64,000 bases of DNA, from assembly GCF_016919175.1 (NCBI RefSeq), contig NZ_JAFFPU010000044.1:89501-153500 (forward strand). Direction: 5' to 3'. Below are positions 1 to 12,408 of the stretch, in pieces (position 1 is the stretch's first letter; each line of letters opens with the position of its first letter). Under the pieces are notes generated by a model. The model saw nothing but the letters and a program-made list of their open reading frames with translations. It searched no databases and was not told where the DNA came from. This DNA comes from Leptospira ainlahdjerensis (GTDB lineage Bacteria; Spirochaetota; Leptospiria; Leptospirales; Leptospiraceae). The translations under genes were made by a program, and so were the position numbers.

Positions 1-816
<816 letters not shown>

Positions 817-834
817 TACGGTAGTTCCAGTCGT

Positions 835-1944
<1,110 letters not shown>

Positions 1945-1975
1945 AAATCTTTTTTATCGAAACGCTGTTAATATA

Positions 1976-2002
1976 CAAGGGGTGAAACGATTTCACCCCT
2001 TG
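1976..2002. promoter_or_regulatory. parS-like palindrome upstream of parA
   Basis: Perfect 12-bp inverted repeat around a 3-bp centre (CGA). The core is GGGGTGAAA-N3-TTTCACCCC, extended by CAA and TTG on the outside. The same 21-bp core occurs again inside parB at 3633-3653. Its TGAAA/TTTCA half-sites recall the TTTCACGTGAAA core of classical parS. Its position in the gap between parA and the divergent gene fits a centromere or a ParA/ParB operator. Confidence 0.75.
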
Positions 2003-2151
2003 GCCGATCCATATCTGGAATCAAGGCAGAATTACCGCCCTACCCTACTCACGCAATTCCGTTTTTTAGCCTTTGCAAATCAATGGGACATAGTATTGGT
2101 TTGACAAAGTGCGGCTGTTTAAACGATTCTGATATAGAACCTCCCAATCTT

Positions 2152-3069
2152 ATGAGTCCCAAAATTCTTACAACACGCCAGGTTTTAGACGAATACGAAG
2201 TCGCTTCGGAAGACGAGTTTTTGTCCAAGGTCAAAGAATGGAAAATTCCCTCTTCCGGAAAGGGAAAGTATGGCCGGGAAGTAATTGAGAAATATTTTCA
2301 AAAGTCGGATCACGCTGTTTACGAATCCGTAATCATCGCCGTTTCAAATCAAAAAGGTGGAGAGGGAAAAACTACGGTTTCCGTCTGTCTCGCGGAGGCT
2401 CTTTCCAAAACGGCTCCGGTTTTATTAGTGGATTGGGACGCCCAGGCAAATATCACTCAGTTGTTTTTCGGGTCCGTAGAAAGATCCGTCTTTCATGCGC
2501 TCGGCTATAGAGGTGAAGATCCGGTTCCGGTCCGGGATCTGATCGTAAAACTCGCGGAGGGTCTGGATCTGCTCCCTTCCTCGATTCATCTCGCAAATTT
2601 TACGACCCCGTATGAAAGGGATGACTTCGAACTTTTGAAGGACGCGCTCAAGCCGGTTCGCTCCGGTTATAAATATATCATCATAGACTGTCCTCCGTCC
2701 CTCGGGTTGATTCTCGAAAACGCCCTGATCGCGGCGGATCATGTTTTGATTCCGATTCAGACGAGGGCTTTCAGCGTACAGGGGTTGAAAGATCTTCATT
2801 CTACGATTTTAAAAATCAAAAAGAAGGCAAATCCTTCCCTCAGTCTTTTGGGCGCAGTCCTCAATCAGTATGAGGACGCGAGAGCGTTAGCCGGTCTCGC
2901 CGACGCGATCCGAAAATATTTCGGAGTGTTCGAAACCGTAATTTATCGAAGGGAATCGATTCCCCAGGCCCAGGCAAAGAAAAAACTTCTGGGAGAATAC
3001 GACGGAAAGGCGATGCAGATGTTTTCCTCCCTCGCCGAAGAATTGATAAAGAGGATTTCAAATGGCTAA
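2152..3069 (+). CDS. parA: ParA-type partition ATPase
   Basis: Chromosome or plasmid partition ATPase of the ParA/Soj family; it moves ParB-parS complexes. From ATG 2152 it has 305 residues. An N-terminal helix-turn-helix-like segment (about 5-50, TRQVLDEYEVASEDEF) precedes the ATPase, as in larger plasmid-type ParA. The deviant Walker A is KGGEGKTT, with Glu where Val is common. Walker A' is VLLVDWDAQANIT and Walker B is YIIIDCPPS. The open frame continues up to 2083, but the added residues look non-native, and a TTGACA at 2101 could be a -35 element, so 2152 is preferred even though its ribosome site is weak. Its stop overlaps parB by 8 bp. Confidence 0.93.
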   Translation: MSPKILTTRQVLDEYEVASEDEFLSKVKEWKIPSSGKGKYGREVIEKYFQKSDHAVYESVIIAVSNQKGGEGKTTVSVCLAEALSKTAPVLLVDWDAQANITQLFFGSVERSVFHALGYRGEDPVPVRDLIVKLAEGLDLLPSSIHLANFTTPYERDDFELLKDALKPVRSGYKYIIIDCPPSLGLILENALIAADHVLIPIQTRAFSVQGLKDLHSTILKIKKKANPSLSLLGAVLNQYEDARALAGLADAIRKYFGVFETVIYRRESIPQAQAKKKLLGEYDGKAMQMFSSLAEELIKRISNG

Positions 3070-3769
3070 ACGTTCTGACTTTGCTGGAATGGATCTCCTT
3101 ACCGCGTTCGGTGAAAAGGAAACTTCAAAGACTGAAATTCAAATTTCCGATATCATTCCGAATCCGGTTCAGCCGAGGGTGTTCGGAAAGGAAGAAGTTT
3201 CCGATCTTGTGGAATCCATGAAACGTCTCGGATTGATCGAGCCGATCGTCGTTAGAAAATCGGGTAAAAAGTTTCAGATTGTCGCCGGGGAAAGAAGATA
3301 TCAGGCCGCAAAGGTTCTGAAGTGGAATTCGATTCCGGCGATCGAAACTTCGGCTTCAGAGGATAAATGTTTCGAAATGGCGCTCGCTGAAAACGAAAAA
3401 CGGAAAAGCCTCAATCCTTGGGAAGTCGGACGCGCGATCCAATATCTCAGAAAAGAAAAAAGAAAAACCGCGGAAGAAGTCTCCAAGGTCTTAGGTTTTA
3501 CCGAAAGATACGTCAAACAACTCAGTTCAATCGCACGTCTGGATCAAAAGTCCGTTGCGGATCTTATCAAATCAGGAAAGGACGCTTCCGTAAAAAACTT
3601 AGAGGATCTTCTCAAACAAAAAGAGGGAAGAGGGGGTGAAATGATTTCACCCCGAAAATCGGCTCCTTTAAAAGTTGTTTTGCAGCTCGGAAAGTTGACT
3701 TCTCAACAAAGGGAAAAATTTCTAAAAGAATTGTCCTCTCTAAAAAAGAAATACGGGCTCAAAGACTGA
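3062..3769 (+). CDS. parB: ParB-type centromere-binding protein
   Basis: 235 residues. ParB/Spo0J family protein that binds parS and loads around it as a CTP-dependent clamp. The N-terminal ParB nuclease-like domain includes NPVQPR (about 34-39) and IVAGERRYQAAK (about 72-83, the GERRxxA CTP-binding motif). A KorB-type helix-turn-helix follows (TAEEVSKVLGFTERYVKQLS). The C-terminal 45 residues are Lys-rich and probably dimerise. The start overlaps the end of parA by 8 bp, so translation is coupled. A parS-like palindrome lies within the gene at 3633-3653, and an intrinsic terminator overlaps the stop codon. Confidence 0.95.
   Translation: MAKRSDFAGMDLLTAFGEKETSKTEIQISDIIPNPVQPRVFGKEEVSDLVESMKRLGLIEPIVVRKSGKKFQIVAGERRYQAAKVLKWNSIPAIETSASEDKCFEMALAENEKRKSLNPWEVGRAIQYLRKEKRKTAEEVSKVLGFTERYVKQLSSIARLDQKSVADLIKSGKDASVKNLEDLLKQKEGRGGEMISPRKSAPLKVVLQLGKLTSQQREKFLKELSSLKKKYGLKD
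3633..3653. promoter_or_regulatory. parS-like palindrome inside parB
   Basis: GGGGTGAAA-N3-TTTCACCCC with centre TGA, identical in both arms to the site at 1979-1999. It is read as coding sequence in the last quarter of parB, where a 21-bp match by chance is very unlikely. Centromere sites inside or beside parB are common in other bacteria. Confidence 0.75.
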
Positions 3770-3777
3770 GCCTTTTT
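3756..3777 (+). terminator. Intrinsic terminator of parAB
   Basis: Stem GGCTCA/TGAGCC with a 5-nt loop, followed by TTTTT. The right arm contains the parB stop codon. Confidence 0.8.
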
Positions 3778-3996
3778 CGAGACCGTTTTATTTTGGGCTA
3801 CTTTTAAGGGTGTTCTTTCCGTTTCCTCCCGGCCTCGGATACATGTTTGAAAAATGGCTTGAAGTTGAGGCGTTTATTCCTTCTAAGGTTATAATAAAGT
3901 AACTTTTCATTTTAGAAATTCTCGGGTCAAAAGTCCGAATCTAAAACGATTCGCGAAAAAGAATCAAAACAATACGTTTTTCAAACCGGAGAGAAC

Positions 3997-4599
3997 ATGA
4001 AGCTTGCCATCATATCGGCTTCCCATAGAAAAATTTCCCAGTCGGCAAAGGTCGCAGAATGGATGAAAACTCGGCTTATTTCTTTTGGCCATCAGGTCTG
4101 GGTGTTGGACCTCGGAAATTATAAGTTACCCGTTTGGGACGATTCTTTTTGGGACGGAGGCGAAGGTTGGGATAAGATTTGGAAACCGATCGAGTCCGAA
4201 TTGGATCAAGCCGATGCTCTTGTTTTTGTTACTCCGGAATATTCAGGGATGGCGTCTCCGGGGCTTAAAAATTTTCTTCTCTATTGTAATAACAAAATCA
4301 TAGGGCACAAACCGGTGTTGATCGGAGCCGTCTCTTCGAGTCGTGGGGGAAGTTATCCGGTTGCAGAGCTTAGAATGAGCAGCTATAAAAACACGAAGGT
4401 CTGTTATATACCGGAGCATATTATAGTAAGGGACGCCGAAAATGTCCTAAACGAACCCGAGGCAGTGAGTCGGGAAGATTCTTATCTCCGCGAAAGAATC
4501 GACTTCGCACTCAAAATTTTGGTCAGTTACGGAGAAGCGTTAAAAATCGTTCGCGCCACCGGTCTTACAGTTAGAAAAGAATTTTCGAACGGAATGTGA
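3997..4599 (+). CDS. NAD(P)H-dependent FMN reductase family protein
   Basis: 200-residue flavodoxin-fold protein of the NADPH-dependent FMN reductase family (azoreductase/chromate reductase/SsuE relatives). The opening MKLAIISASHR matches the first beta strand and phosphate-binding loop. TPEYSGMASPGLKNFLLY (about 79-96) is the family's flavin-binding signature (usually PEYNxxxPGxLKN). It should be a cytosolic flavin-dependent reductase; the substrate cannot be read from sequence. A GGAGAG lies about 9 bp upstream of the ATG. It stands alone after the parAB terminator, with a 219-bp AT-rich gap holding no other gene, and faces the acyltransferase gene downstream. Confidence 0.85.
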   Translation: MKLAIISASHRKISQSAKVAEWMKTRLISFGHQVWVLDLGNYKLPVWDDSFWDGGEGWDKIWKPIESELDQADALVFVTPEYSGMASPGLKNFLLYCNNKIIGHKPVLIGAVSSSRGGSYPVAELRMSSYKNTKVCYIPEHIIVRDAENVLNEPEAVSREDSYLRERIDFALKILVSYGEALKIVRATGLTVRKEFSNGM

Positions 4600-4609
4600 T
4601 TCTATTCCT

Positions 4610-5827
4610 TTAATTTTTCGCGACCGGCGAAAGAATTTTTGCAGGATATTCCAAAAGTTTGGTTACGACCAACCAGACACAAAGAGGAAGCAGGACGTTG
4701 ACGAGAGCCGTGATCGGAATCCAAAACCAAGAAAACGTATTCCCCCATTCAAAAGGACTCCGGGCGTGCATAAGGTGGATGAGAATCGGGTGCAAAAGAA
4801 AAATCCCCATACTATTCTTTCCTAAAAAGGAAAACACTCGGATCAAAGTTTTATGTCTCCTTTGACTTTGCGCTTTTTCGGCCCAGAAAAAAAGCGCGAG
4901 AAACATTCCTAACGGATAAAAAAGGAGATGATTGGAAGAATCGAATTTCCAAAAAAATCCCGCCATGAACAACCCGAACAAATAGACGAAAATTCCGACC
5001 CAGAGGATCGTTTTGAGAGAGTAGGGGAGGGGGGAACACTTTTCCTCCGAAAGGGTCAAAAAACTTTTAGGCTGTCTGAACCATTTTCCGGCTAACATCC
5101 CGAAGGTGAAAAAAAACAAAAATCCCGTAAAAAGAATCGGTTCGATCGTGCGAACCGGACCTTCTGCAAAAAAAGAAAAGATATGATTGGAAGTTAAGTT
5201 GACGATCAGGCTTGAAAAGAGGATCGAAAAAACTGCGTTGTTTGAGCCTAATTTCGTTTGGATTTTTGAAAACAAGGGAAATACCAGATAGAAAGAAAAA
5301 AGAAGCGGAACAAAATAATAAGGAGCGCACCAGGTTCCGAGCAACAAACCGTAGACAAACGTTTCCAAATCCGGAGCCGTACCCAATTTTACATACGCCG
5401 CGAGCAGGCTCGCAAAGAAATACGGAAGAATCAGTGAAAGGATCTTCGATTTCCAGTAGTCTCTAAAGTTTGTATATTTGAGAAAAATTCCGGAAGAGAG
5501 GATAAAAGCAGGGACGCTGAATCTCGCTAGATTGGAAAGTGTGAGAGTTGCTGTCGATGCGCTTTGATCCGCTCCGAAGTATTGAAAGTAAGAATTGACG
5601 TGGATAAAAACGATTCCAGTGATCGCGAGTCCCCGGATAAAATCGATCGATTCGCTTCTGCCACCGCTTGAGTCGTCCTTTTGCGGAGACGAAATCAGAA
5701 TTTGGGAGGATCTATTAGCAAAAATGAAAAAGGCAAATAGAAGAATCAATCCGAAAAGATCCATAAAAAGCTGAAGATGTGAATTCATAAAAAGAGTGTA
5801 CTTTTCCGGGGTAGAATTAATATTCAT
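4610..5827 (-). CDS. Acyltransferase family 3 membrane protein
   Basis: 405 residues with about ten hydrophobic segments. It matches the acyltransferase-3 (OafA/NolL/WecH) family, which O-acetylates sugars or lipids from the inner membrane. The first segment (about 20-38) is followed by the catalytic-region motif IDFIRGLAITGIVFIHV, in which R65 and H76 form the R-X10-H pattern of the family. The C-terminal end has further helices with GKNSMGIFLLHPILIHL, also typical. The acceptor is not predictable; surface polysaccharide or lipid is possible. The gene is monocistronic, convergent with the flavin reductase (10 bp between stops) and divergent from the cyclic-nucleotide-binding protein. Confidence 0.88.
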   Translation of the reverse strand: MNINSTPEKYTLFMNSHLQLFMDLFGLILLFAFFIFANRSSQILISSPQKDDSSGGRSESIDFIRGLAITGIVFIHVNSYFQYFGADQSASTATLTLSNLARFSVPAFILSSGIFLKYTNFRDYWKSKILSLILPYFFASLLAAYVKLGTAPDLETFVYGLLLGTWCAPYYFVPLLFSFYLVFPLFSKIQTKLGSNNAVFSILFSSLIVNLTSNHIFSFFAEGPVRTIEPILFTGFLFFFTFGMLAGKWFRQPKSFLTLSEEKCSPLPYSLKTILWVGIFVYLFGLFMAGFFWKFDSSNHLLFYPLGMFLALFFWAEKAQSQRRHKTLIRVFSFLGKNSMGIFLLHPILIHLMHARSPFEWGNTFSWFWIPITALVNVLLPLCVWLVVTKLLEYPAKILSPVAKN

Positions 5828-5882
5828 CTGTCAATATGCGATTTTTTGGTAAAGAATCTATTTTATTAGGTCGGTTTAAATC

Positions 5883-6281
5883 ATGAATAAGGTGCAGATC
5901 CCTGCTGGCGGTATCATCTTTCGCGAAGGCGAGCTGAATAACGCGATGTATGTGATTCTCAGCGGATCCGTTGAAATCTTTTTTACTCGTAAGAATGTCG
6001 TACAACGTCTTGCGATTATGAAAAAGGGAGACTTTTTCGGCGAGATGGCTCTCTTCCGTTCTTCTCCTAGGACCGCGACCGCAAAAACGATCTTGGATTG
6101 TGAACTTGCTGTGATCGAAAGTAAACAACAGTTAGAGAAGTTCTTAGTGAACAATCCGGACTTCTCCGCAAAGATGGTTCGAATTCTCGCGGATCGTCTC
6201 GCAAACACGAACGCGATCTTGATTTCTAAGTTGGACGAATACGCATCGGGAGAACTCGAGTTCGGAAGCTCAGCGGAATGA
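5883..6281 (+). CDS. Cyclic nucleotide-binding domain protein
   Basis: 132 residues made almost entirely of one Crp-type cyclic-nucleotide-binding beta barrel. The phosphate-binding cassette is visible as GDFFGEMALFRSSPRTATAK (about 49-68), with the Glu and Arg that contact cNMP. After the C-helix the protein ends in a short acidic tail, so there is no DNA-binding domain as in Crp. It is probably a stand-alone ligand sensor that works through a partner. It ends one base before the stop of the convergent diguanylate cyclase gene, but nothing else links the two. Confidence 0.88.
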   Translation: MNKVQIPAGGIIFREGELNNAMYVILSGSVEIFFTRKNVVQRLAIMKKGDFFGEMALFRSSPRTATAKTILDCELAVIESKQQLEKFLVNNPDFSAKMVRILADRLANTNAILISKLDEYASGELEFGSSAE

Positions 6282-6282
6282 T

Positions 6283-7299
6283 TTAAGTTTCGGAGGAATG
6301 GATCAAAATTCTATCCTTTCCGGATTTTTTCGCTTTGTAGAGGGCGGCGTCGGCATTCTTAAAAAGTTCGTTCGTGTCTTTTCCGTCTTCTCCAAATCTG
6401 CAAATTCCTCCCGAAACCGTGACGGCCAATCCGTACTGGCTCATCGAAGCTTCTAAGAGATAGTTTCGAAAACGATTGGCCGCGACGAGTGCGTTTTCTT
6501 TCGGAGTTTCCGGGAGGATTACCGCAAATTCTTCCCCGCCGATTCTGCAACAGATGTCTTCTTGTCGGAAAGAAAAAAGCATCGTACCCGCGATCAATCT
6601 TAGAATGTCGTCTCCAAATCCGTGTCCGTAGGTATCGTTGATGATCTTAAAATTATCAACATCCAGGATCAAAAGACAAAAATCTCTCTGATAACGCGAA
6701 CTTCGATTGATCTCTTTGTTGAGAATGATGTTGAAATATCTTCGGTTGTAGATTCCGCTCGTTTCGTCGATTACCGTGTTTAGTATGATCTCCTCAAAGG
6801 AATACAACTCTACGATCTTTGGGTTTTCTATGATTCTGTTTTTGCTGAAGATATAGTCGAGCATGGAGACGATGAAGTTTACGTTTCTTCCCAGAGAAAC
6901 GCTCATACTTTCCCCATGTTTGTAGATTTCTTCCCAGAGTATTTCCGCTTCCGATTCTTGGATTTCCAGATGAGAGATGATTCTAAAAAAATCAGAATAG
7001 AAGTAAGGATTGTTTACGGCGAGTTCCCCGATTCTGGTTTTGAATTCAGGCAAACCGGATTCGTGATCGTGTAAGAGGGAGATCACTTTTGTTTTGAAAT
7101 CGGGCCCTACGTTGCGGATTGCTTTGAGTTGTTCGTTCATTTTGATTAACTCTAGCCTCGCCATTCCCGCCGTATTTTCCTGAGCTTCGAGAGTTTTTTC
7201 AGCTTCTAAAAGTTCGCTTTCGCTGAGTCTGGAAATTCTTTCGTAGAGCTCCACCAGACTTTTGAGTCTTGTAATTTCATCTTGCTGGTTCAGGTCCAT
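6283..7299 (-). CDS. Diguanylate cyclase (GGDEF domain)
   Basis: Makes cyclic di-GMP from two GTP. The start is ATG 7299 (338 residues), which has an AAGGTG just upstream; the frame opens further at GTG 7326. The N-terminal 165 residues are mainly helical, begin with a coiled-coil (QQDEITRLKSLVELYERI), and contain no membrane segment. The GGDEF domain (about 170-335) has DVDNFKIINDTYGHGFGDD for metal and GTP binding, and the active site is GGEEF. RQED lies exactly five residues before GGEEF, so the RxxD product-inhibition site is intact. The sensory input is unknown. Cytosolic. Confidence 0.93.
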   Translation of the reverse strand: MDLNQQDEITRLKSLVELYERISRLSESELLEAEKTLEAQENTAGMARLELIKMNEQLKAIRNVGPDFKTKVISLLHDHESGLPEFKTRIGELAVNNPYFYSDFFRIISHLEIQESEAEILWEEIYKHGESMSVSLGRNVNFIVSMLDYIFSKNRIIENPKIVELYSFEEIILNTVIDETSGIYNRRYFNIILNKEINRSSRYQRDFCLLILDVDNFKIINDTYGHGFGDDILRLIAGTMLFSFRQEDICCRIGGEEFAVILPETPKENALVAANRFRNYLLEASMSQYGLAVTVSGGICRFGEDGKDTNELFKNADAALYKAKKSGKDRILIHSSET

Positions 7300-7451
7300 G
7301 CACCTTACCACCTTTCTTTTTCGCACTCGCCTCCAAAAGAGGCGCTTTTACAAATTTATCGCTTTCAGGTTTTAAAGGTAAACTAAATAAACGGAGTCTT
7401 CTCTGAAATTAGTGTTTGAAGCAAGTTATAAGATAATAGGAAGTTGATTCT

Positions 7452-8173
<722 letters not shown>

Positions 8174-8198
<25 letters not shown>

Positions 8199-8725
8199 AT
8201 TTACCTTTTGAAAAGTCAGCCTCACAAAGCTGGATTCCGATCCGAGTTTTGTTTGTCTGTCTCGGAAATATCTGCCGTTCTCCCGCGGCGGAAGGCGCAT
8301 TCTTAGATCTGATTCAGAAGAAGAATTTAGAATCCGCCTTCTTCGTGGATTCCTGCGGAACGTCCCGCTTTCATCTCGGAGAACTTCCCGATCCGAGGAC
8401 GAGACAAGCCGCCCGAAAAAAAGGAATCGAACTCACTCACAGGGCTCGTCAATTTCGAAAAGACGACTTTCAAGAATTCGATCATATCCTCGCGATGGAT
8501 AAGTCGAATCAGAAGGATATCCTCTACTTTGCATCCACGGAAGAAGAAAGAAAAAAAGTGCAACTCTTTCGATTCTTCCAAAAAGATTCCAAAAAAGATT
8601 CGGAGGTTCCGGATCCGTTTTATGGAACTCTAAAGGACTTCGACGAAGTGCAAAATATCGTTTCGGAAACCGCAGAAGACTTTCTGGAATTCCTCCTCTC
8701 AAAAAAACTGGATTTGAAAGCCTAA
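8174..8725 (+). CDS. Low-molecular-weight protein tyrosine phosphatase
   Basis: Cytosolic phosphatase of the LMW-PTP/arsenate-reductase fold. The P-loop VCLGNICRSP carries the C-X5-R-S signature near the N-terminus, and VPDPFYG near the C-terminus is the acid loop (usually DPYY/F). ATG 8174 gives 183 residues with about 25 extra residues before the core; the frame is open further upstream but overlaps the SDR gene more. The family removes phosphate from phosphotyrosine proteins, often against a BY-kinase; no kinase lies in this window. A GGGAGG ribosome site 25 bp after its stop serves the next gene. Confidence 0.9.
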
Positions 8726-8749
8726 TATCCGGGAGGAAAAAATCTCTCT

Positions 8750-10021
8750 ATGAGTAAATCCGGAAATAAGAAGAAAGTAGTCGTCATCGGCGCAGGGTTC
8801 GGCGGTCTTCAAGCCGTCAAAAAACTCTCTCAAAACTCGGACCTCGATATCACGGTCATCGATAAAAAAAACCACCATCTTTTTCAACCGCTTCTCTACC
8901 AGGTTGCAACGGCAGTTCTGAGTCCCGCAGACATTGCGATTCCGACTCGATCCCTCGTTGGAGAAAGCGAAAACGTCACGGTAGTCCTTGGAGAAGCTAC
9001 AAAGATCGATATTTCGAATAAGACCGTATATTATCAAAACACTTCCACAAATTATGATTATCTAATATTGGCCGCGGGCGCGAAGTCCAGCTATTTCGGA
9101 AACGATCAATGGGCTCAACATACGATCGGACTTAAAAACCTGAAGGATGCGCTCAAAATTCGTCATAAACTGTTGATCTCTTTTGAAAAGGCCGAACTTT
9201 CGGGAGATCCCGAAATCGCAAAGTCCCTTTTGAACTATGTAATCATCGGAGGAGGCCCGACGGGGGTGGAGCTCGCGGGTTCTATCGCCGAGCTTTCTCA
9301 TCAGATCATTCGGGACGAATTTCATTCCATCGATCCGGCTCTTTCCAAGATCACTCTGATCGAAGCCGCTCCGAGACTATTGATGGCTTTTTCTCCTTCT
9401 CTTGGCGATTTTGCAAAACGCAGATTGGAAAAGAGGGGAGTGGAAGTTCTCACCGGAACCAGGGTTGTGAACATCGATGAGAAAGGAGTGCACCTGGAAG
9501 GAAAGACGATTCATTCCGAAACCGTAATCTGGGCTGCAGGAGTTCAGGCGAATTCGATCGCGGCCACGTTAGACGCTCCTTTAGACCGTTCCGGAAGAGT
9601 AATGGTCGACGAGTTCTGTAACATAGAAGGTCACCCGGAAGTGTTTGTGATCGGGGATATCGCCAATTATACAAAAGGTCTGGAACGTCCTCTTCCCGGA
9701 GTTTCGCCGGTTGCGATGCAACAAGGAAGATACGTCGCAGCCCTGATCAAAAGCGATCTGAAAAATAAAAAACGAAAAATCTTTCACTATATCGACAAGG
9801 GCTCGATGGCGACGATCGGAAGAACGGACGCGGTCGCCGAAGTCGGGTTTCTAAAGATGAAAGGTTTTTTCGGATGGCTCGCTTGGCTTTTTGTCCACTT
9901 GTTCTATCAGGTCGGATTTAAAAATAAGATTACGATCTTGATTACCTGGGTTTGGTCCTACATCGCTTTCAGCGCGGAGGCGAGAGTGATCCAGGACGAG
10001 GTCAGTGCAGAGAAGGACTAA
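8750..10021 (+). CDS. ndh: Type II NADH:quinone dehydrogenase
   Basis: 423 residues. Single-subunit, non-proton-pumping NADH dehydrogenase that passes electrons from NADH through FAD to quinone at the inner membrane. The FAD-binding loop is VVVIGAGFGGLQA (about 10-22). The NADH-binding loop is VIIGGGPTGVELAGSIAELS (about 163-182). FVIGDIAN near residue 300 is the second FAD contact. The C-terminal amphipathic and hydrophobic stretch (GFFGWLAWLFVHLFYQVGF) is the usual membrane anchor. There is a good GGGAGG Shine-Dalgarno site. It follows the phosphatase by 24 bp and probably shares its transcript. Confidence 0.95.
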   Translation: MSKSGNKKKVVVIGAGFGGLQAVKKLSQNSDLDITVIDKKNHHLFQPLLYQVATAVLSPADIAIPTRSLVGESENVTVVLGEATKIDISNKTVYYQNTSTNYDYLILAAGAKSSYFGNDQWAQHTIGLKNLKDALKIRHKLLISFEKAELSGDPEIAKSLLNYVIIGGGPTGVELAGSIAELSHQIIRDEFHSIDPALSKITLIEAAPRLLMAFSPSLGDFAKRRLEKRGVEVLTGTRVVNIDEKGVHLEGKTIHSETVIWAAGVQANSIAATLDAPLDRSGRVMVDEFCNIEGHPEVFVIGDIANYTKGLERPLPGVSPVAMQQGRYVAALIKSDLKNKKRKIFHYIDKGSMATIGRTDAVAEVGFLKMKGFFGWLAWLFVHLFYQVGFKNKITILITWVWSYIAFSAEARVIQDEVSAEKD

Positions 10022-10160
10022 AACCGATTTTTCAGCGGACTTCGAGTTTTGCAAAGTTGTTCGTAGTTTTTTTTGTTAGGCGTTTCTTTGAGACAAAACG
10101 ATTTCAAGGAGACGCATTTTTTTAGGTTGTTGATATGAGAAGAATTGGGATCAGCTCCTT

Positions 10161-10616
10161 ATGAGAATGAAACTTTTGATAACGATCGTCTTTTTGTGTG
10201 TCTTCTTTCCTTTTGTGTTCTATTATTTTTTGAAGAATCTGGAATACCGCCCCAAGGACGCTCTGAATTTATCCGATCAATTTCTGCATTTGTTGATTTC
10301 CAAAAAGTTTGAGAAGGCTTACGCTTTCACCAATCAAAATGCGATCGTGGGTAATTCTTACGAAAGATTTCAAAAGAAAATCGAAAGAGAATTGGGAAAC
10401 GGTGGAGACGGGAGCTCCTGCGATCTTTCGATTACGGATTATTATCCAAAACAATCCTATGGAAATCGATTTCGTAGATTTTGGAATCGAAGTTCCGTCG
10501 AGGTCGATCAACTCCATATCGAATATGATCCATGCGGTTTGCCATTCCGTATTTCGCTCCGTCTCAATCGAAACGAAGAATGGAAGGTCGTAAACTTTCA
10601 ATCCCACGCAGAATAG
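10161..10616 (+). CDS. Hypothetical membrane-anchored protein
   Basis: 151 residues, no recognised family. Residues 4-24 are one strongly hydrophobic segment that acts as an uncleaved anchor or signal peptide. The remainder is a soluble domain of mixed charge with two Cys (SSCD and DPCG) that could form a disulfide outside the membrane. The size and the phrase FEKAYAFTNQNA recall small NTF2-like or DUF4878-type secreted domains, but this is weak. An AT-rich stem (TTAGAAAA/TTTTCTAA, 10621-10647) lies right after the stop and may end transcription. Confidence 0.6.
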   Translation: MRMKLLITIVFLCVFFPFVFYYFLKNLEYRPKDALNLSDQFLHLLISKKFEKAYAFTNQNAIVGNSYERFQKKIERELGNGGDGSSCDLSITDYYPKQSYGNRFRRFWNRSSVEVDQLHIEYDPCGLPFRISLRLNRNEEWKVVNFQSHAE

Positions 10617-11595
10617 ATCGTTAGAAAATTATAATCGGCTTTTCTAAACTTCTTTGCGGGTGACTTCGTTTATCAATTCCGCTTCCGATTCTTCGATCGA
10701 TTCATATTGTAATCTGATCTCAGGATAGAAATCCGTTTATCAATTTTGACTCGTGTTTTGATCGACCTTCCCCGTAAGTTGAGAGGAAGTCATGAGGTTT
10801 TTCCTGTAGGAAAGGTTTTTTAGGAGTTCCTACACGGGGATTTATTCTTGCAAAATTAGAATTTTGTGATATAGGAGAGTCGCCGTGGTTTTTTTCCACC
10901 ACCCACCCCTCCGCCCGAGATTTGGGCGGGGCGCGCCGCTTTCACGGAAGGGCGTCGGAGTTCCGACAAAATATCTGCAGATTCAGGTACCTTGTGAGTG
11001 AGGATACGGATACGTGTGGGTGATTTTGATCGAGAAACTACAAGGCCGATTTCCGGTTTCCTTATTTTTATCTCGACGACGAACGTCGTATCGGTCGGAA
11101 TCTTTGAGAATATTCTTCTTCTTTGAAAAGATAAGCCACGCAGTGATCGATTTTGAGGGTACGTTTTTAAACATAAGGTGGTCGTTTTGTTCCACCGAGT
11201 TTGCGAATGAATCAAGTTCTTTCCATTTCAAAATCCGATTTCGATCGTAACCGAAATTTCTTCGTTTTGGTTTTTTATCTTCTAAAAAAAATCTTAACAA
11301 AAGGTAAAAGTGAGAAATAAGGAGAATAGGAACAAAGAAAGAATGTCTAACGTTTCACTCCGGCATATACTTTATTCTTTGAAAACCTACTCTTTAACAA
11401 TTTTTCAGAGTCGTATTTGTTGAGATTCTTCTTCGTTTTTTCAATTGTTTCTTTCTTACGGAAAATTTTTTACTGCCCGCTTCAATGAAAGAACGAATTG
11501 AGCCTTGTCTTTTCAGGTTAGGCGGAACGGAATCTTCTCTTTTCTCATTGAAAAAATCCTTGAACCCTTTCTTCTCGCGGACAAAATGCTCTGGA
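10617..11595. other. Long intergenic region with a dispersed repeat
   Basis: No convincing gene. Small frames here lack ribosome sites and overlap the repeat at 10816-10967. From about 11000 to 11595 the sequence is AT-rich with no recognised motif. A coding frame is open from 11485 but probably starts only at 11596. Confidence 0.6.
10816..10967 (+). repeat. Dispersed palindrome-bounded repeat, copy A
   Basis: About 152 bp, starting with a T-run and the palindrome TAGGAGTTCCTA (10821-10832) and ending with GTCGGAGTTCCGAC (10954-10967). Shared internal blocks with copies at 17003 and 37043 include TTGCAAAATTAGAATTTTGT, a C-rich run, GGGCGGGGCG and TTTCACGGAAGGGCGTCG. A hairpin of 8 bp with a 3-nt loop lies at 10911-10929 (CCGCCCGA/TTGGGCGG). 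Confidence 0.85.
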
Positions 11596-12399
<804 letters not shown>

Positions 12400-12408
12400 T
12401 AGGAAAGC

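Noticed and set aside
1945..2151. Replication origin of the replicon
   Set aside because: parAB and parS-like sites suggest an origin nearby, but no replication initiator gene, iterons or clear DnaA boxes were seen here.
10816..10967. CRISPR or tRNA-like structure in the repeat
   Set aside because: Copies are single and far apart with no spacer array, and no cloverleaf could be drawn.
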